A DNA stretch of 64,000 nt from assembly GCA_009746045.1 (NCBI GenBank), contig RPFO01000154.1, forward strand, positions 7,680,693 to 7,744,692, read 5' to 3'. Every line of letters starts with the position of its first letter. Positions within the stretch are counted from its first letter, which is position 1. The notes under the pieces were generated by a model. That model worked only from the letters and a program-made list of their open reading frames with translations, made no database searches and was not told where the DNA came from. This DNA is from Mesostigma viride. Its lineage: Eukaryota > Streptophyta > Mesostigmatophyceae > Mesostigmatales > Mesostigmataceae. This document shows, piece after piece, positions 60,374-64,000 of this stretch. Made by a program: the position numbers and the translations under genes.

Positions 60374-61475
60374 CATACACAGGTAAATCATGCCACCTAC
60401 CCAGCAATAAACATGGGTCCACAGATGACACCTTCAACCCACAGTGCTTAGTCAAGAAGTCTTCCAAGGTGAGCCTCCAAATGATGGGACTGGACCTGAG
60501 ACCTTCTAGACCCTTCAGAATCAGCAGGTAGCTAGACTGGAGCTCTGCCTCCCAGGCTACAGGAACTGGCACATGAAATGGAGTAACTTTCACAATGCCA
60601 CACCTGCTGAGCCACACTGGGATCACCCTTCAGAAATGCTCTCTTGAAATCTAGCAGAACTGAAGACATATCAGCACCCTGGTTCAGCATACCGACATAC
60701 AGGCACAATAAAATACGCCATGTATCATGTAGCATCCCAGGTGTATACAACTCCTCGCCTAGAAGATCCCCGGTACCACGGTATTCATTAACAAGAACTG
60801 GACGCACATGGGGAATAGACACCCCCTCCACCTCCTTCCGCTTGATGACAAATCTGAGCTTCGACCGTGTACTGTATGGGGGAACTTCATTCACAGGCTG
60901 ACAGCAGTCAAACTGCAACCACTCCTCTAGAGCCTTGGCAAATGCTAGCCTCCAGGCTTCAAACATCAGAGGAGAACTCATTTCCTGGACAAGCTGATCA
61001 TAGCTAAGAGGAGAATGAGCAGCCAGTGATCTCTTAGTAATACCAATACTGCTAGGATGAAGAGCAGCTGGCATCACAAGACTGGAAGCCACAGGAATCT
61101 GATCCTCAGGCCACTGCACATTCTTGATCGCTTTCACAGAATTAAATACACTGGTAAGGGAGGTTTTGAAATTGACCAAGGGTATGCTACCCCAGCCAAA
61201 CTTTCTCAGCTTATCAGATGCCACAACAGTTCTAGGAGAGCTCAGAAAATTTTGACCCAAGATGATAGGGCCATCATAATCTTCAAGCACAAGAAATGTG
61301 ACATCCTCACCCATGAAGGGTACCAGCACCTCTCCCAATACCATAATGTGTGTCCTGCCACTAAAGTCAGGCACCCAAGCACAACTAGGCGAAAGCACCT
61401 GCCGTTGACCTGTATGTTGAGATCCCATAACAGAAACCTCAGCATTGGTATCTACCTCTACTGTAGGACAGCATC
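60374..61475 (-). pseudogene. Element D protease-like domain and RT first half
   Basis: Two frames (60532-61428 and 60374-60626). The first has, across its upstream edge, EVDTNAEVSVMGSQ (near 61440-61465) and IILGQNFL, the DTN protease-like domain. Then come RT fingers SKLRFVIKRKEV, HVRPVLVNEYRGTGD, LYTPGMLHDTWR and the catalytic-Asp motif LLDFKRAFLKGD. A shift near 60600 leads to LKGLEGLRSSPIIW and WHDLPVYAS, where gypsy-2 and the methyltransferase element interrupt it; the next codons (LHGDD) are at 29480. Same domain order as element C. Confidence 0.85.
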
Positions 61476-62227
61476 CTCGGACTCCTCCAACTGGCTGAGC
61501 TTGGACACCCGAGGTCCTTGCTTGGCTTTTTGCATAGCCAGCACCACATCTTTCAGGCCCACTCCTCTATGCTTAGTGAGGCTAGAGGAGACCACATCTG
61601 CCTGTCCTAAGGATGGAGAGTTAACCGATCCAGGGGTCTGGCCAGGACTTACCCGGGGATTACTTCCAGCTTGAACGTGATGATCAGGGATGACGTCATG
61701 ACCAACTGGCAAGGTTGTCACATCAGGAGATACTGCCTCTGCTTCAGCACCCCTTAGACGTACATATGACCACGACAGACGGTGCACATTCTGGGGAGGA
61801 TCCTCCATCTTCACCCAGCACTTGTGCCCAGCTAGTTCCACCCTGGTCACTACTCCAGGGTGCCAGCTACCACGCTTGCCTGCAAGCTTGGGCTCTTTCC
61901 ACACAATTTCCCTCTGGCCAACAACAGGTTTCAGAACACTCCAGCCCTTGTCTTTCTGCCTCAACTTGGCAAACTTGAAGATAAGGCTATCTTTCCAGGC
62001 TTGCTCAACCTCAGTAGGGAGCTCCCGAAGATGCAATGATAATGGAGTCACAGGGACCTCTCCAACATACATGGATGCCCTGACATTTAATCTGTCCTCA
62101 ACTGACCTCAACCAGGCCGTCTTGATAATAGCTGGAACCAATCTGGGAATCTTCTTCTCCGTCAGCAGAATAGTCTTGAGCTCTCTGATTGTCCTCTCCA
62201 CCACGCCTTGACTGCCATGGGACTCCC
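61458..62227 (-). CDS. Element D integrase C-terminal half
   Basis: Frame beginning just inside the solo LTR edge with ESHGSQGVVERTIRELKTIL (the catalytic Glu). It then has TAWLRSVEDRLNVRASMYVG, the C-terminal SH3-like stretch LAGKRGSWHPGVVTRVELAG and VHRLSWSYVRLRG, then a linker and VVLAMQKAKQGPRVSKLSQL leading to the protease-like domain. A 1-nt shift near 61470 separates them. Upstream half at 63050-63711. Confidence 0.82.
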
Positions 62228-63049
62228 TGTTAGGGATATTATATCCACCTGGCCACAATATATCCCAGCCTGATTTCTATCTTGTTGGATTTATTCCATA
62301 TGGACTGGGAATTTGATAGCTATGATAAGCTAGATGAATCGGGCTCAATGAGCTGATCAATATCCATGTGCCATAGTCCTATACTTGGACATGGATGACT
62401 TGTACCCTGAGTCAGCCTAGTAGCATCACGTATTTGATTGACAAGTGGTGCTATGGCCTATTGGACAAGTGTTTGGTCCATGAGCTGACAAGTGTTGGCA
62501 GCTCATGATGACACATGTTATGACTTACATGATGACAAGTGGGTAGACTCATTGCATGACACTTGTCACTCCAAGGAAAAGAGATGTGTCACTTTATTGA
62601 TTATGTTATGTGGCACATTATTATGTAGACACTTGGCATCTAGCTATTATGCCAGCTCTTTGGATCATGTCTAGAATGTTCTAGGAATGTTCTAAGAATA
62701 TGCCAGGAATATTCCTGGAATATACTGAGAATATGCTGGGAGTATGCTAGGAATATGCTAGGATGTTTCTACAAGCTTCTGTGATGATGTCATTGCTGAT
62801 GTCATCCTTCCTAGCCTAAAAGGTATAAAAGGAAACTGCCCCCTAAGGGCAGGTACCTCCATTTAACCTCTATTGTACCTCCATTCAAACTCTTTTCCTA
62901 ATCTCTAAGCCTATGAAATAAAACTCTTTTTCTGGTCTCTCTTCCATTGTCTTCAAGCTCAGTCTTTCATCACCTGCAAGGTGAAAGGGTAGCAAGGCCA
63001 AGCACAAGGCATTGTGTAAAACCCATTAGTTTCCTCTACTTTTCCAACA
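62228..63049 (+). mobile_element. Solo LTR (TSD CTCCC) in element D integrase
   Basis: 822-bp TGTTAGGG...CCAACA sequence with 5-bp duplications CTCCC (62223-62227, 63050-63054) and no internal region. Plus orientation is suggested by TATAAAA (62824-62830) and AATAAA (62917-62922). Upstream of the TATA is a run of about 12-bp units with GAANNTTC words (62673-62770). Removing it restores HRESHG across the site, matching PREAHG of element C. Confidence 0.9.
62824..62830 (+). promoter_or_regulatory. TATA box of the solo LTR
   Basis: TATAAAA about 90 bp before the AATAAA polyadenylation signal, in the usual order for an LTR U3-R. Confidence 0.6.
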
Positions 63050-63711
63050 CTCCCTGTGTACAACAAATAACTCAGGGAGGTCTTCATGCCCCATGCAGCA
63101 CTCAAATTCTAAATCACACTGCAGCTGGATCACTGGTTTCATTCTGCGGGTTTCATCCAGGATCTGATAGCCTGGAGCCCAGCCACCAAACATGGCTTAG
63201 ACTTGTCTTGCAACAGCTCCAGCACCTTGTACTTGGTGTATCTGTCAACACCAACCAACAAAATCAGTTTCCTGATTTCTTGGATATCACATTGTACATA
63301 TCCAGGCTGCAACACAGGTTGTCTGACATGAGACTTCTTAGGCTTGGGAGCAACCAGCCTACAGGAACAAGCCTCAGCAACCTGCTTTACTGCATTAAAC
63401 AAAGATGTCCCTCCCAGCCTCCTTGCAAACTGGAGTGCCTGGGCAGCATGACCAAACATGTGATGCAATCTCAATGCAATATTGGACACAATAGACATTT
63501 TATTAAATACAGGTGAGGTGCTTGGAACAGCACTCTCACTTACAACCAAGCTCCCCATTGCATCATTCAGGCCATCAGCCTCATCCTCCTCCTCTAAAGG
63601 AGCCTCCTGCCCTAAGGCAGGACTTCCACGCTCCAACATTGAAGGAGTACGCAAACTACCTCCAAGAGCCATGTGGGAACGTTGTTGCCTTGTGGTAACT
63701 GCTTTCACCAC
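63050..63711 (-). pseudogene. Element D integrase N-terminal half
   Basis: Frame 63139-63711 has the HHCC finger LHHMFGHAAQ ... ACSCR, then VQCDIQEIRKLILLVGVDRY (first Asp). It is broken near 63139 by a short indel. The other frame continues VIQLQCDLEFECCMGHEDL and ELFVVHRESHG (second Asp) up to the solo LTR. Together with 61458-62227 this is a DX29E-type integrase as in element C. Confidence 0.8.
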
Positions 63712-63714
63712 GGT

Positions 63715-64000
63715 GACGTGGGAAGACCCATGCAGTCACTACCCCATTGTGTTCTTCCTCCATGGATGCACCCTCAACCTGTGCAGGGAGACTCTCAACC
63801 TCAAGTGGGAGACTCTCAACCTGTGCAGGGAGCAAATCAACTTCATCCAGAGTAATGGGGGGGTCACTGTTAGCCCCCTCCCTGGCGGACCCTAGCAAGC
63901 CCAGGGAAGGCTGAGCCTGTCAGGTTGGGTTGTTATACCCTCCTTGGCCCCTTTACTTACGCCAGCGAGGGCAGTCCTTACGGATGTGGCCCTGCTGGTG
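63715..64000 (-). pseudogene. Element D end of Gag: zinc knuckle half at the window edge
   Basis: At the edge the minus strand reads HQQGHIRKDCPRWRK then a stop (63953-64000), the second half of a CCHC knuckle. Between it and the integrase frame is a Glu/Val-rich frame (VDLLPAQVESLPLEVES). The rest of Gag lies beyond the window. Confidence 0.6.

Larger units (their letters stand above)
27881..64000 (-). mobile_element. Copia-like element D, split by large insertions
   Basis: Minus-strand copia-like element in three blocks: 27881-29491 (RT end, RNase H, 3' UTR), 60369-62227 (integrase end, protease-like, RT start) and 63050-64000 (integrase start, Gag end). Removing the block between 29492 and 60368 with one copy of each duplicated target gives a continuous frame through the RT catalytic site, matching element C (LPVYASLHGDDLHLI). 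The gypsy-1 LTR meets its 3' UTR at 27880. It is the oldest recognisable layer of the right half. Confidence 0.75.

Noticed and set aside
1-64000. CRISPR arrays, rRNA operons, bacterial operons or a host protein-coding gene
   Set aside because: No spacer-repeat pattern, no rRNA signature, and every recognisable domain belongs to a transposable element.

Overview
This is eukaryotic DNA made almost entirely of nested retrotransposons and DNA transposons. I found no convincing host gene, no rRNA or tRNA gene, no CRISPR array and nothing prokaryotic. The mixture of divergent Ty1/copia-like elements, Ty3/gypsy chromovirus-like elements, GC-rich hexanucleotide arrays and G/C homopolymers suggests a protist or algal genome, perhaps a green alga. 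That is inference; a dinoflagellate is the main alternative.

Layout. (i) 1-4015, plus strand: the 3' part of a copia-like element (element 1), which cuts copia-like element 2 (4016-8059, minus). (ii) Element 2 in turn abuts a Ty3/gypsy element (gypsy-1, about 8060-27880, minus). Gypsy-1 is also broken by two non-autonomous DNA transposons (A, 10448-12213; B, 12986-14684) and by a complete copia-like element C (18618-26443, TSD AGAGG). (iii) 27881-64000 is a copia-like element D (minus). It is split inside its reverse-transcriptase catalytic motif by a 19.3 kb block (29492-48776), then by a complete chromovirus gypsy-2 (48783-60368, TSD GCTAG), and within its integrase by a solo LTR (62228-63049, TSD CTCCC).

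The standout is the element at 29492-48776. Its polyprotein reads cytosine-5 DNA methyltransferase - reverse transcriptase - RNase H - DDE integrase - PHD finger, preceded by a Gag/protease ORF with a G9 run at the overlap. Its repeats are not ordinary LTRs. In element orientation they read X-ORFs-Y-X-Y, which is the split-direct-repeat plan known from tyrosine-recombinase retroelements, yet this element has a DDE integrase and a 4-bp target duplication. The distal repeat is interrupted by an 8.3 kb element with 32-bp terminal inverted repeats and an ACC duplication. That element carries G-rich hexanucleotide arrays, a 297-bp-arm hairpin, a 173-bp satellite and an unrecognised gene.

The copia-like elements form one unusual clade. 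They have no protease between Gag and integrase, an aspartic-protease-like domain (DTN/DTQ) between integrase and reverse transcriptase, an HGDD catalytic box, a DX29E integrase, LTR ends AGTT...AACT, and a leader of about 20 nt with no TGG primer site. Both gypsy elements carry an extra unrecognised ORF downstream of integrase. Most ORFs are split by frameshifts, often at G/C homopolymers, so most copies are decayed or the assembly has homopolymer errors. The methyltransferase element looks youngest: its 1126-bp repeats have equal length and its embedded ORFs are identical.
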